This document shows, one piece after another, positions 1 to 8,506 of a stretch of 36,469 nucleotides of DNA. Numbering within the stretch: the first letter of the stretch is position 1; each line of letters starts with the position of its first letter. Both the position numbers and the translations under genes were made by a program. The stretch comes from Streptococcaceae bacterium AM104-57 (GTDB lineage: Bacteria > Bacillota > Bacilli > Lactobacillales > Streptococcaceae), in the NCBI GenBank assembly GCA_027659245.1, contig JAQDPW010000025.1, positions 1-36,469 of the forward strand, in the 5' to 3' direction. The notes beneath the pieces were generated by a model that worked only from the letters and a program-made list of their open reading frames with translations, did no database searches and had not been told where the DNA came from.

Positions 1-16
1 AAAAAAGTATTTTAAA

Positions 17-40
17 GTCCACTGTCAGCAGACAATGGAC
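17..40 (-). terminator. Hairpin after transposase remnant
   Basis: A 10-bp stem with one mismatch (GTCCACTGTC / GACAATGGAC) and a 4-nt loop. It lies at the 3' end of the broken minus-strand transposase frame, whose stop codon falls next to the hairpin loop. It may be a terminator or intergenic debris joined to the IS fragment. There is no strong T-tract. Confidence 0.35.
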
Positions 41-456
41 AAGGTTGCTTTTTGAAAACAATTGAGTATAACATCCGTTTTGGTTTGGATAGAGGTTTCT
101 GTATCCATGGGATTTCGAGGAATACAGATATCACTCCCATCTGCAGCGAATATTGGGAAATCAGTATTGAGTGGAATAGGTGCTGTAAATTCTTTAAATA
201 GAGCATAGAAAGCTTCAGGTTTTATTTGATAGCGGCGTCTTTGAACAAAGGCTGAATTTGAAACTGTCAGTCTGGCATCTAGTAATTCTTTTGACAAGGA
301 TTTCCCTCCCATTCCCAGAATTGTACGAATCATAGTTTCTAGTGATAAACTTCTTTTACGAGTAAAGGCTTGTTCATCTTGTTTGACGAACTCAACTTTT
401 TGACCAATGACAGTCTGAATACTCTTATTCAAGTGGGCTTTTATCTGTTTTATCAT
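25..456 (-). pseudogene. Truncated IS4-type transposase (N-terminal part)
   Basis: This 143-residue frame resembles the N-terminus of streptococcal IS4/DDE transposases. It contains a basic helical N-terminal region and the stretch FPIFAADGSDICIPRN, whose DGSD is expected to hold the first acidic residue of the DDE triad. Full-length family members have roughly 400 residues. Here homology stops after IQTKTD and the frame runs into unrelated sequence and a stop, so the catalytic domain is gone. The chosen start is ATG at 456, 8 nt after GGAGG on the minus strand. A GTG further upstream overlaps the Shine-Dalgarno itself and is unlikely. No second transposase fragment is visible in the window. 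It should be inactive. Confidence 0.8.
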
Positions 457-494
457 GGGAAGCACCTCCTTAACTATAGTTTATCACATTAAAA

Positions 495-534
495 AAGAAA
501 CCCAAATACGGAAAGAGTCGTATTTGAATTTCTT
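495..534. repeat. Inverted repeat upstream of IS4 remnant
   Basis: Two 16-nt arms (AAGAAACCCAAATACG and CGTATTTGAATTTCTT, 14 of 16 pairing) are separated by 8 nt. They lie just upstream of the transposase start on the minus strand. The likely role is the outer end of the insertion sequence, or a hairpin shielding the transposase from outside transcription. Not confirmed against an IS database. Confidence 0.4.
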
Positions 535-578
535 AACTTAATGACATTGAACTCCAACTTTTTCTTTTTGTTTATCCA

Positions 579-587
579 TGCTATAAT
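579..587 (+). promoter_or_regulatory. Extended -10 promoter of DUF2130 gene
   Basis: TGC-TATAAT (TATAAT at 582-587) lies 33 nt before the ATG at 620. There is no convincing -35 box at 17 bp; the extended -10 probably compensates. It should drive the DUF2130 gene and truB. Confidence 0.6.
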
Positions 588-619
588 GAATGTAGAAAAG
601 ATGGATATAGAGGAATAAC

Positions 620-1894
620 ATGAACGAGATTAAATGTCCCAACTGTGGGGAAGTCTTTACAGTCAATGAAAGCCAGTATGCAGAACTCTTGTCGCAGGTA
701 CGAACAGCAGAGTTTGATAAAGAGTTACATGACAGAATGAAACAAGAGTTGACTCTGGTTGAACAAAAGGCTTTGAATGAACAACAGAAAAAACTTGCTC
801 AAAAAGACCAAGAAATAGCCCAGCTACAGAGCCAAATCCAAAACTTTGATACAGAAAAAGAATTGGCTAAGAAAGAAGTGGAGCAAAGTGCAAGTCAAAG
901 CTTGCTAGAGAAAGAAAAAGAAGTCCAAGCACTTGAGAATCAACTAGCTACCTTGCGCTTGGAACATGAGAACCAACTTCAAAAAACATTATCTGATTTA
1001 GAGAAAGAACGTGATCAGGTCAAAAATCAGCTCCTTTTACAAGAAAAAGAAAACGAGCTTTCTCTGACTTCAGTTAAACAAAACTATGAAGCTCAGCTTA
1101 AGGCAGCTAATGAGCAGGTTGAGTTCTATAAGAATTTCAAGGCGCAACAATCAACCAAGGCTATTGGAGAAAGTCTAGAGCACTATGCTGAGAGTGAGTT
1201 CAACAAGGTTCGTAGCTTTGCCTTCCCAAATGCTTACTTTGAAAAGGACAACAAGGTTTCAGCACGTGGTTCTAAGGGCGATTTCATTTTCCGTGATTCT
1301 GATGAAAATGGACTAGAATTCATTTCCATCATGTTTGAGATGAAAAATGAAGCAGACGGGACAGAGAAGAAACATAAGAATGCAGACTTTTACAAGGAAT
1401 TAGACAAAGACCGCCGTGAGAAAGACTGTGAGTATGCTGTTTTGGTAAGTATGCTTGAAGCAGAAAACGACTACTTTAATACAGGAATTGTCGATGTTAG
1501 CCATGAATATGAGAAGATGTATGTCATTCGTCCCCAGTTCTTTATTCAACTAATTGGACTCTTACGTAATGCTGCCCTTAATTCCCTTAAATATAAGCAG
1601 GAACTTGCTTTTATCAGGGAACAAAATATAGATATCACTCGTTTTGAGGAAGATTTGGACGCTTTCAAGGTAGCTTTTGCAAAGAATTATAACTCAGCTT
1701 CTGTCAACTTTGGCAAGGCCATCGACGAAATCGACAAGGCAATTAAGCGAATGGAAGAGGTCAAGAAATTCCTGACAACATCAGAAAACCAACTCCGCCT
1801 GGCTAACAATAAGTTAGAAGACGTTTCAGTCAAAAAACTGACACGAAAAAATCCAACCATGAAGGCTAAGTTTGAAGCATTGAAGGGGGAGTAG
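620..1894 (+). CDS. DUF2130 coiled-coil protein
   Basis: The protein has 424 residues. It starts with a CPNCG zinc-ribbon-like knuckle (residues 6-10), although no second Cys pair is obvious nearby. A long charged coiled coil follows, at about residues 35-175. The C-terminal half matches the DUF2130 family and contains SKGDFIF (Asp221) and FEMKNE (Glu240, Lys242). The spacing and pattern look like the D...ExK core of PD-(D/E)xK nucleases. That is my inference from the motif; the biochemical role of this family is not established to my knowledge. The start ATG is preceded by GAGG. truB follows after 10 nt, so the two genes are probably cotranscribed. It could be a DNA-associated structural or nuclease protein. 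Confidence 0.8.
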   Translation: MNEIKCPNCGEVFTVNESQYAELLSQVRTAEFDKELHDRMKQELTLVEQKALNEQQKKLAQKDQEIAQLQSQIQNFDTEKELAKKEVEQSASQSLLEKEKEVQALENQLATLRLEHENQLQKTLSDLEKERDQVKNQLLLQEKENELSLTSVKQNYEAQLKAANEQVEFYKNFKAQQSTKAIGESLEHYAESEFNKVRSFAFPNAYFEKDNKVSARGSKGDFIFRDSDENGLEFISIMFEMKNEADGTEKKHKNADFYKELDKDRREKDCEYAVLVSMLEAENDYFNTGIVDVSHEYEKMYVIRPQFFIQLIGLLRNAALNSLKYKQELAFIREQNIDITRFEEDLDAFKVAFAKNYNSASVNFGKAIDEIDKAIKRMEEVKKFLTTSENQLRLANNKLEDVSVKKLTRKNPTMKAKFEALKGE

Positions 1895-1904
1895 AAAGCA
1901 AGAC

Positions 1905-2783
1905 ATGAACGGTATTATCAATTTAAAAAAAGAAGCGGGGATGACCTCGCATGATGCAGTTTTTAAGCTGCGTAAGATTTTGGGAACCAAGAAGATTGGT
2001 CATGGTGGGACCTTGGATCCGGATGTGGTGGGTGTTTTGCCGATTGCCGTTGGTAAGGCGACTCGCATGGTCGAGTTTATGCAGGACGAGGGCAAGGTCT
2101 ATGAGGGGGAAATCACTCTCGGCTATTCCACGACAACTGAGGATGCCAGTGGGGAAGTAGTCGCAGAGACGCCTGTTTTGTCTCCCTTAGATGAAAAGCT
2201 TGTTGATCAAGCGATTGCAAGTCTGACTGGACCTATTATTCAGATTCCCCCAATGTATTCCGCTGTCAAGGTCAATGGGCGCAAACTTTATGAGTATGCG
2301 CGTGCTGGTCAAGAAGTGGAACGTCCAGAACGTCAGGTGACCATTTATCAATTTGAACGGACAAGTCCGATTTCTTATGAGAGTGAACTTGCACGATTTA
2401 CTTTTCGTGTAAAATGCAGTAAGGGAACCTATATTCGTACCTTGTCGGTTGACTTAGGAGAAAAACTTGGCTATGCTGCTCATATGTCTTATTTAACACG
2501 AACAAGTGCAGCTGGATTACAGTTAGATGATGCTTTGACCTTGAGTGAAATAGAGGAAAAAGTACAAGCTGGTGAATTAGACTTTCTTCATCCCTTGGAG
2601 ATTGGGACAGGTGACTTGGTCAAGGTATATTTGACTCCAGAACAGGCAGAAGAAGTGAGTTTTGGTCGCTTTATTGAATTGGAACAAACCGAGAAGGAAT
2701 TGGCTGGTTTTGAAGGTGAAAAATTACTAGCCATTTTAGAGAAACGTGACCAACTCTATAAGCCTAGAAAGGTTTTCAATTGA
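1905..2783 (+). CDS. truB: tRNA pseudouridine(55) synthase TruB
   Basis: TruB isomerises U55 to pseudouridine in the T-loop of tRNAs. The protein has 292 residues, normal for the family. Hallmarks are the N-terminal [17 protein letters not shown] and the catalytic GGTLDP motif with Asp38. The later block [15 protein letters not shown] is the second conserved TruB motif. The C-terminal portion (about residues 230-292) is the PUA-like RNA-binding tail. The gene starts 10 nt after the DUF2130 gene. Its nearest SD-like stretch (AAGGGGG) lies inside the end of that gene, which suggests translational coupling. No ribF follows here, unlike in some Firmicutes; ribF is elsewhere in the window. Confidence 0.96.
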   Translation: MNGIINLKKEAGMTSHDAVFKLRKILGTKKIGHGGTLDPDVVGVLPIAVGKATRMVEFMQDEGKVYEGEITLGYSTTTEDASGEVVAETPVLSPLDEKLVDQAIASLTGPIIQIPPMYSAVKVNGRKLYEYARAGQEVERPERQVTIYQFERTSPISYESELARFTFRVKCSKGTYIRTLSVDLGEKLGYAAHMSYLTRTSAAGLQLDDALTLSEIEEKVQAGELDFLHPLEIGTGDLVKVYLTPEQAEEVSFGRFIELEQTEKELAGFEGEKLLAILEKRDQLYKPRKVFN

Positions 2784-2893
2784 TTAGGACTGGTGGTACA
2801 ATCGCAAACGGATTTTGAGTTTAAAAAAAGCTAAAAAACAGTCCAGTTTAGACTAGAAAAAGTTATGAAAAAGGGTTGAAAACACGGTGAGAT

Positions 2894-2922
2894 TTGACAG
2901 TTTTGCTTGCTTATGATAATAT
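2894..2922 (+). promoter_or_regulatory. rocS promoter
   Basis: TTGACA at 2894-2899 and TAATAT at 2917-2922 with 17-bp spacing, about 40 nt before the rocS ATG. A TATGAT overlaps the -10 region, so the exact hexamer is uncertain. Confidence 0.65.
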
Positions 2923-2960
2923 TTAAATAAAGAAAAGCTAGAAAATTTTCAGAGGATATT

Positions 2961-3452
2961 ATGAGTATTGAGATGACTGTAAGTGAGATTGCTGAGGTCT
3001 TGGGCTTGTCCCGCCAAGCAATCAATAACCGTGTCAAGGAATTACCTGAAGAAGATACGACTAAAAATGATAAAGGAGTCACTGTGGTAACTCGTAGTGG
3101 CTTGATTAAGCTTGAAGAAATCTACAAAAAGACCATTTTTGAAGATGAACCTGTTAGTGATGATGTGAAGCAACGTGAATTAATGGAGATTCTTGTTGAT
3201 GAAAAGAACGCTGAAATCATCCGTCTTTATGAGCAATTAAAGGCCAAAGACAAACAGTTAGCTGAAAAAGATGAACAGATGCGTGTCAAAGACCGTCAAA
3301 TCGCAGAAAAAGATAAGCAATTGGATCAACAACAACAGTTAACGCTACAAGCTATGAAGGACCAAGAAAACCTTCAGTTGGAGTTGGATCAGGCTAAGCA
3401 AGAAGTACAAGCAACGAAGAAAGGCTTCTTTGCTCGCTTATTTGGAGGATAA
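2961..3452 (+). CDS. rocS: RocS-like chromosome segregation regulator
   Basis: The protein has 163 residues. An N-terminal helix-turn-helix (about residues 1-45, MTVSEIAEVLGLSRQAINNR) is followed by a heptad-rich coiled coil (about 75-150) with repeated (K/E)DKQ(L/I)AEKD units. It ends in a short amphipathic tail, FFARLFGG. This length and three-part layout match pneumococcal RocS, which binds DNA, attaches to the membrane through the C-terminal helix, and helps segregate the chromosome and protect the nucleoid from division. The start ATG is preceded by AGAGGA. It has its own promoter and a terminator, so it is monocistronic. The assignment rests on architecture and recall of the family, not on a search. 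Confidence 0.8.
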   Translation: MSIEMTVSEIAEVLGLSRQAINNRVKELPEEDTTKNDKGVTVVTRSGLIKLEEIYKKTIFEDEPVSDDVKQRELMEILVDEKNAEIIRLYEQLKAKDKQLAEKDEQMRVKDRQIAEKDKQLDQQQQLTLQAMKDQENLQLELDQAKQEVQATKKGFFARLFGG

Positions 3453-3458
3453 GAAAAA

Positions 3459-3496
3459 ACTGCTTGGTTTCTAGGTATAACCAAGTAGTTTCTTTT
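3459..3496 (+). terminator. Intrinsic terminator of rocS
   Basis: An 11-bp stem (ACTGCTTGGTT / AACCAAGTAGT, one G-U pair) with a 9-nt loop, followed by TTTCTTTTT. It sits 7 nt after the rocS stop. Confidence 0.85.
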
Positions 3497-3522
3497 TACA
3501 AATACAGTAAGGAATGGATAAG

Positions 3523-4113
3523 ATGGAAAAATTAAGAGATTACATTTCATTTGATTTGGAATTTAACAAACACCAAGATAAAACTCACTTGATTCAGGTA
3601 TCTGCAGTCCGTTTTAAAGACGGTGAAGAAGTAGGAGCTTTTGACTCATATGTTCATACTGATGTACCATTGAAAAGTTTTATAAACGGTTTAACGGGTA
3701 TCACTTCTGAAACCTTGAAGGATGCTCCTAAGGTGGAAGATGTTCTCAAAGATTTTCAGGCATTTGTTGGTCAATTACCTATCGTCGGCTATAATGCAGC
3801 CAAGAGTGATTTACCGATTTTATTAGAACATGGTTTGGATTATAGTAGCCAATATCAAGTGGACCTCTATGATGAAGCTTTTAAACGACGTAGTTCTGAT
3901 CTTCATGGCATTGCCAATCTCAAGTTACAAACTGTTGCAAGTTTTCTAGGATTTAAGGGACAATCTCATAACAGTTTAGAGGATGCTCGTATGACTGCAC
4001 GTGTTTATGAAGCATTCCTAGAGTCTGACGAAAGTAAAATCTTACTGGACGTCAAGAGTAGTCTTAACTCTAATCCTTTTGGTGGACTAGAGTTATCACA
4101 ATTATTTGATTAG
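3523..4113 (+). CDS. DnaQ-like 3'-5' exonuclease (DEDD family)
   Basis: The protein is 196 residues long and consists only of an exonuclease domain. Exo I is ISFDLEFN (DxE), Exo II is in the NAAKSDLPIL region, and Exo III is HNSLEDARMT with the HxxxxD signature of DEDDh enzymes. It resembles the Pol III epsilon / RNase T type nuclease domain and probably trims DNA or RNA 3' ends. It is not the main PolC proofreading domain, which is fused to PolC in Firmicutes. The start chosen is ATG 3523, with AAGGA 9 nt upstream; the earlier in-frame ATG at 3514 abuts the Shine-Dalgarno. It is followed 8 nt later by the GDPD gene. Confidence 0.85.
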   Translation: MEKLRDYISFDLEFNKHQDKTHLIQVSAVRFKDGEEVGAFDSYVHTDVPLKSFINGLTGITSETLKDAPKVEDVLKDFQAFVGQLPIVGYNAAKSDLPILLEHGLDYSSQYQVDLYDEAFKRRSSDLHGIANLKLQTVASFLGFKGQSHNSLEDARMTARVYEAFLESDESKILLDVKSSLNSNPFGGLELSQLFD

Positions 4114-4121
4114 GAGCTTTT

Positions 4122-5885
4122 ATGAAACCTGAAAAGCCTAAAAAATTGGGTTTTAAAAAGATTTACCTCAATCTTGATAAAATCCTCTTTCTATTTTTTT
4201 TAATATTTATGTTGGTCGACTATATTTGGTTACCTTTGAATTCATTGATAGCGGGTTTTTTGCTAAGTCAGACGGGCTATTTGTTTATTTCTTACAATAA
4301 CATTTTTGCCATTATCAAAAATACGCCTATAGTCAGTATTGGCTTCTTAATCTTAATCATTCTAAACCTTTTAGTCGCCTATTTTCAACTCAGTCTTCTC
4401 TTTATAGGGGCGCGTCATCTTCTCTATCATGAGAAAAGAACACTGATAGAATACAGTCGTAAGGTCTTTCGTGAGAGTCTTGTCTTTATGAAAGGTCTGA
4501 CAATTTCAAAAGCCTTATTTATCTTCTTCTATGTTGCCATGCTTTTTCCTTTCATCAGGAAGATCTTAAAGATTTATTATTTTAATAAAATCGTAATCCC
4601 AGAGTTTATTCAGACCTACATGGAAGATAAGTACTGGATGTGGTGGCTAGGTATAATCATCTTGTCAATCCTCTTCCTCTACGTTTCTGTTAAGTTGGTA
4701 TTTGTTCTTCCAAAAATCTTTTATGAAAAGATGACGGTTAAGGATGCTGTGGTCTACAGTCTAGAAAAAACCAGAAATCATTTTTGGTTTTACGCTTGGC
4801 ATCTCTTTCTAATCCTTGTCAAAACAAATCTTTTCTTCTATTTACCTTTAATTCCTCTATTGATGATCCAGTCTTTAGCAGATGGTCTCACACACCGAGA
4901 ATCATTGATTCTAGCTATTTCAAACTATATTTTAATTAAAAATATCCACTACATGGCTCTGACTTACTTCTTGGTCAAGTTCACATCATTTTTAACAGGT
5001 GAGGAATTGGATATTATACCAAGACGAAAAAAAGACCATCTCATGAGATGGGGAGTTATGGGGTGTGCGAGTGTCATCTTTGCTATTGAAGGCTATGTCT
5101 ATTTAGAAGCACCTGTTGCAAATCCTCCGCGCGTGATATCCCACCGTGGTGTTTCCAATGCTAATGGCGTGCAAAATACTGTAGAATCCCTAGAAAAGAC
5201 AGCTCAACTAAAACCAGACCTTGTTGAAATGGATGTGCAGGAAACCAAGGATGGTCAGTTTGTCCTGATGCACGATGCGAATCTGAGAAGTCTAGCAGGA
5301 TTAAATGTGACCCCTCAAGACCTAACTTTAGAAGAGTTGAAGCAGATAGATATTTCTGAAAATGGCTATCAAACTAAGATATCAAGCTTTGATGATTATT
5401 TAAATCGTGCCAATGATCTTCATCAGAAACTGCTTATTGAAATTAAAACAAGTAGGAAAGATAGTGCTCAAATGATGGATCATTTCCTTGAAAAGTATGG
5501 TGCTAAGATTAAGGTTTATGGACATCAGATGCAATCTCTAGATTACCATGTTATTGAAAAGGTAACCCAGTATGATAAGGAGATTCCAGTCTACTTCATC
5601 CTGCCCTACAATTCTGTTTTCCCAAGAACAAATGCAAGTGGCTATACCATGGAGTATTCAACATTGGACGAATACTTTGTGACCAAGCTCTGGAATACAG
5701 AGCAGAAGCTCTATGTATGGACGATTAACGGTTCGGAATCCTTTAACAAGTCGCTTCATCTAGGAGTAGATGGTATGATTACGGATAATTTGGAAATGGT
5801 ACAAGAAGAACTTGAAACTGCTCAGGAAGACCCAGAATACGCCGATTTACTTCTAAAGAAGGCAACGGAATTCTTTACTTTTTAG
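4122..5885 (+). CDS. Membrane-anchored glycerophosphodiester phosphodiesterase
   Basis: The protein has 587 residues. The N-terminal ~310 residues are very hydrophobic, with several transmembrane helices starting around residue 18 (the membrane domain found on some Firmicute GDPD proteins). The C-terminal ~250 residues are the GDPD TIM-barrel: SHRGVSNANGVQNT with His341, then VEMDVQETKDGQFVLMHD, which supplies the metal-binding Glu/Asp and the second catalytic His. It hydrolyses glycerophosphodiesters to glycerol-3-phosphate and an alcohol. The catalytic domain probably faces outside and may act on lipid or teichoic-acid-derived substrates (inference). RBS AGGAG overlaps the end of the exonuclease gene, so the two are cotranscribed. 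Confidence 0.88.
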   Translation: MKPEKPKKLGFKKIYLNLDKILFLFFLIFMLVDYIWLPLNSLIAGFLLSQTGYLFISYNNIFAIIKNTPIVSIGFLILIILNLLVAYFQLSLLFIGARHLLYHEKRTLIEYSRKVFRESLVFMKGLTISKALFIFFYVAMLFPFIRKILKIYYFNKIVIPEFIQTYMEDKYWMWWLGIIILSILFLYVSVKLVFVLPKIFYEKMTVKDAVVYSLEKTRNHFWFYAWHLFLILVKTNLFFYLPLIPLLMIQSLADGLTHRESLILAISNYILIKNIHYMALTYFLVKFTSFLTGEELDIIPRRKKDHLMRWGVMGCASVIFAIEGYVYLEAPVANPPRVISHRGVSNANGVQNTVESLEKTAQLKPDLVEMDVQETKDGQFVLMHDANLRSLAGLNVTPQDLTLEELKQIDISENGYQTKISSFDDYLNRANDLHQKLLIEIKTSRKDSAQMMDHFLEKYGAKIKVYGHQMQSLDYHVIEKVTQYDKEIPVYFILPYNSVFPRTNASGYTMEYSTLDEYFVTKLWNTEQKLYVWTINGSESFNKSLHLGVDGMITDNLEMVQEELETAQEDPEYADLLLKKATEFFTF

Positions 5886-5895
5886 ATAAGACAAA

Positions 5896-5921
5896 AGAGG
5901 CTGAATTGAAAATCAGCCTCT
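5896..5921. terminator. Bidirectional terminator
   Basis: A perfect 9-bp stem (AGAGGCTGA / TCAGCCTCT) with an 8-nt loop, flanked by CTTT on one side and ACAAAA on the other. It lies between the convergent GDPD and ybaB genes and can serve both. Confidence 0.8.
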
Positions 5922-5931
5922 CTTTATGTTA

Positions 5932-6231
5932 TTAGAATGGTAATTTCCCTGCAAAAGCACCGAGTTTCTTTTTGGTTGCTTCATCGATTTGTTCAAGAGC
6001 TGCATTCACTGCTTGAACTGTCATATCTGATAGAGTTTCAATATCTTCTGGGTCAACAACTGCTGGATTGAAGTCAATCCTAACAATTTTCTTGTCTCCA
6101 GTTAAAGTAGCAGTTACAAGGTTTTGAACAGAAGTGCCAACAAATTCTGTAGCAGCAAGTTCAGCCTGACTTTGCTCCATTTGTTTTTGAAGTTTTTGAG
6201 CTTGACGCATCATGTTTTGCATATTCATCAT
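5932..6231 (-). CDS. YbaB/EbfC nucleoid-associated protein
   Basis: The protein has 99 residues from the conventional start [13 protein letters not shown]. The N-terminal helix is followed by [25 protein letters not shown] and the conserved C-terminal helix [16 protein letters not shown], typical of the dimeric DNA-binding YbaB/EbfC family. The start is uncertain. An in-frame TTG at 6255 (107 residues) has a well-placed AAGGAG 6 nt upstream, whereas ATG 6231 has only AAAGGA about 12 nt away. I kept the conventional start because known homologues begin there. The gene is not linked to dnaX/recR here, unlike in B. subtilis. Confidence 0.9.
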   Translation of the reverse strand: MMNMQNMMRQAQKLQKQMEQSQAELAATEFVGTSVQNLVTATLTGDKKIVRIDFNPAVVDPEDIETLSDMTVQAVNAALEQIDEATKKKLGAFAGKLPF

Positions 6232-6340
6232 AAGATTTAAGGTTTCCTTTAACAATTTTTTCTCCTTATTTTATCAATTTTAGATAGAAATGTCTAATGT
6301 TAATTTATAGCTTGTAACATTAAATTTTCTGACAATTTAT

Positions 6341-6368
6341 TGAATGATTAGAAAATCTATGTTATAAT
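6341..6368 (+). promoter_or_regulatory. efe-tat operon promoter
   Basis: TTGAAT at about 6341-6346 and TATAAT at 6363-6368, spacing about 16 bp, 45 nt before the efeO ATG. No other convincing promoter is seen before tatA, so one transcript likely covers efeO-efeB-efeU-tatC-tatA. I see no obvious Fur-type palindrome. Confidence 0.65.
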
Positions 6369-6413
6369 GAATTTAAAACAAATGGGCTTCCCATGATTTA
6401 ATAGGAGTATCTA

Positions 6414-7286
6414 ATGAAAAAACTTGGTTTTATCCTTTTATCTTCGGCATTATTGTTATCTGCTTGTGCAGTTCGTTTTGAACAATCGTCAACTACAAGT
6501 GATTCATCTCAGGTCGCAAAATTGTCAGAAGATAACCAAAAATTTTTGGATAAGGCAACTAGTGACTACAAAACATTTGTAGAAGAACAGATTGATAAAC
6601 TTTTAACGGATACAGAAGGTTTTGTTAAACTTTTGAAGGATGGTAAGTTAGAGGAAGCTAAAAAGGTCTACCCTTTAATCCGTATGTCTTATGAACGTTC
6701 AGAGCCGATTGCAGAGAGCTTCGGTGAATCTGATGTGAAGATTGACTTTCGTTTGGCAGACTATCTAGATGAAAATAAGACTGAAGAAGGTTGGTCTGGT
6801 TTCCACCGTATCGAGCGCATTCTTTGGGAGGAAAACACAACCAAAGGAACTGAGTCTTATGGTGACCAACTGGTAAATGACATCAAGGAATTGAAGGCTA
6901 AGATTGCTACTGTAGATGTTGATTACAAGATTATGCTAACTGGGGCTGTCGACCTTCTAAATGAAGTAGCGACAAGTAAGATTACTGGTGAAGAGGAGAT
7001 TTATTCTCATACAGATTTGTATGATTTCCGTGCCAATATCCAAGGTGCTGAGAAGATTTTCCAACTCTTTAAACCTTTGCTTGAAAAATCAGATGCAGCC
7101 TTGGTTAAGGAGTTAGAGGAAGATTTCAAATCTGTCAATAGTTTGTTAGACAAACACATGACGGACAAGGAACACTATAAGCTCTATACAGACTTAACGA
7201 AAGAGGATACCAAGGAATTGTCTGAAGCAGTCACAAAACTTGGTGAACCATTATCACAAATGGGTAAATTTCTTGGTGGAGAATAA
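6414..7286 (+). CDS. efeO: EfeO/EfeM-type iron-uptake lipoprotein
   Basis: The protein has 290 residues with a lipoprotein signal: MKKLGFILLSSALLLSAC, lipobox LSAC, acylated Cys at residue 18. The mature part is an imelysin/peptidase-M75-like helical domain with the family motif GFHRIERILW (His131, Glu134). It lacks the N-terminal cupredoxin domain of E. coli EfeO, so it is the short EfeM form. It is thought to bind iron outside the membrane and pass it to the EfeU permease. The gene begins a tight operon with efeB and efeU. RBS AGGAG precedes the ATG. Confidence 0.92.
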   Translation: MKKLGFILLSSALLLSACAVRFEQSSTTSDSSQVAKLSEDNQKFLDKATSDYKTFVEEQIDKLLTDTEGFVKLLKDGKLEEAKKVYPLIRMSYERSEPIAESFGESDVKIDFRLADYLDENKTEEGWSGFHRIERILWEENTTKGTESYGDQLVNDIKELKAKIATVDVDYKIMLTGAVDLLNEVATSKITGEEEIYSHTDLYDFRANIQGAEKIFQLFKPLLEKSDAALVKELEEDFKSVNSLLDKHMTDKEHYKLYTDLTKEDTKELSEAVTKLGEPLSQMGKFLGGE

Positions 7287-7291
7287 GTAAT

Positions 7292-8506
7292 ATGACAAAC
7301 AAAGGCGAAAAATTTTTTGAACGAAAAATGGACCGTCGAGAATTTCTAAAAAAAGCAGGTATTGGAGGTGCCGGTCTCGCGCTTGGACTCTCTGGTGCTT
7401 CTGCTTTTTTCGCACCTAAGCTTGATGGGCAGGAGAAAATCTCGTACGGGGATGAAAAGATAGCCTTCTATGGCAAACACCAAGCTGGCATTACAACTGT
7501 CATGCAGAAAAACATTTATTTTGTGGTTTTAGATTTGCATACAACTGACAAAGAGAAAATCATCCAGTTATTTAAGGATTGGACGGATTATAGTGCCAAA
7601 CTTGTAGAGGGAGAATTGGTTAAAAAAGATGGTAACAATAGCCTCTTGCCTCCAAGTGATACTGGAGAAACAGTTGGACTTAATCCTCATCGTTTGACCC
7701 TGACCTTTGGAGTTTCGGCTAGTTTCCTAGAAAAAATGAAACTAGAGAACAAACGTCCAAAACTTTTCAGAGATTTACCTCCATTTCCAAAGGAACAGTT
7801 ACGAGAAAAGTATACGGGTGGAGATATAGTTATCCAGGCTTGTGCTGATGATGAGCAAGTTGCCTTTCATGCTATTCGTAACCTTATTCGCAAGGGTAGA
7901 AATGCAGTTACTCTTCGTTGGAGTCAATCAGGGTTTGCAGCTATCGGTAATCGTATGGAAACTCCTCGTAATCTCTTTGGCTTTAAAGATGGGACTGCCA
8001 ATGTCACTACTGAGAAAGAATTTGATAAGGTTGTTTGGGCTGACAGTAAGGATTGGATGGAAAATGGTTCCTACATGGCAGTTCGACGCATTCAGATGTT
8101 TCTAGATACTTGGGATCGAACCAATTTGGAGGAGCAAGAAAATACCTTTGGACGCTATAAGGAAAGTGGGGCTCCCTTTGGTAAGAAAAATGAATTTGAT
8201 GAGGTTGATTTAAGCCTTCTTCCTGATGATTCTCATGTACGCTTAGCTAAAGAAGTGGATAAGCCTCTCTTGCGTCGCTCTTATTCTTATTCTGATGGAA
8301 TTGATGAAAAGACAGGTCAGTTTGACACAGGTTTGCTCTTTATCTCCTTCCAAAAGGACCCAGATAGCTTTGTTAAAGTTCAGACCAATCTGGGTGCTAC
8401 GGATAAAATGAACGAATATGTTACCCATATAGGTAGTGGTCTTTTTGCTTGCTTTGGTGGAGTGGAGAAGGGAGGTTACATTGGGCAGAAATTATTGGAA
8501 TCCTAA
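7292..8506 (+). CDS. efeB: EfeB Dyp-type heme peroxidase, Tat-exported
   Basis: The protein has 404 residues. The N-terminus carries a twin-arginine signal, MDRREFLKKAG (Arg15-Arg16), followed by a Gly/Ala-rich hydrophobic stretch, so it should be exported folded with its heme. The Dyp signature GFKDGTAN is present (Asp233, the distal catalytic residue), along with DDSHVRLA (His315, the expected proximal heme ligand). EfeB is thought to oxidise Fe(II) or act on heme at the surface for uptake by EfeU. It starts 5 nt after efeO and overlaps efeU. It is the only protein in this window with a clear Tat signal, which explains the linked tatC and tatA. Confidence 0.95.
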   Translation: MTNKGEKFFERKMDRREFLKKAGIGGAGLALGLSGASAFFAPKLDGQEKISYGDEKIAFYGKHQAGITTVMQKNIYFVVLDLHTTDKEKIIQLFKDWTDYSAKLVEGELVKKDGNNSLLPPSDTGETVGLNPHRLTLTFGVSASFLEKMKLENKRPKLFRDLPPFPKEQLREKYTGGDIVIQACADDEQVAFHAIRNLIRKGRNAVTLRWSQSGFAAIGNRMETPRNLFGFKDGTANVTTEKEFDKVVWADSKDWMENGSYMAVRRIQMFLDTWDRTNLEEQENTFGRYKESGAPFGKKNEFDEVDLSLLPDDSHVRLAKEVDKPLLRRSYSYSDGIDEKTGQFDTGLLFISFQKDPDSFVKVQTNLGATDKMNEYVTHIGSGLFACFGGVEKGGYIGQKLLES

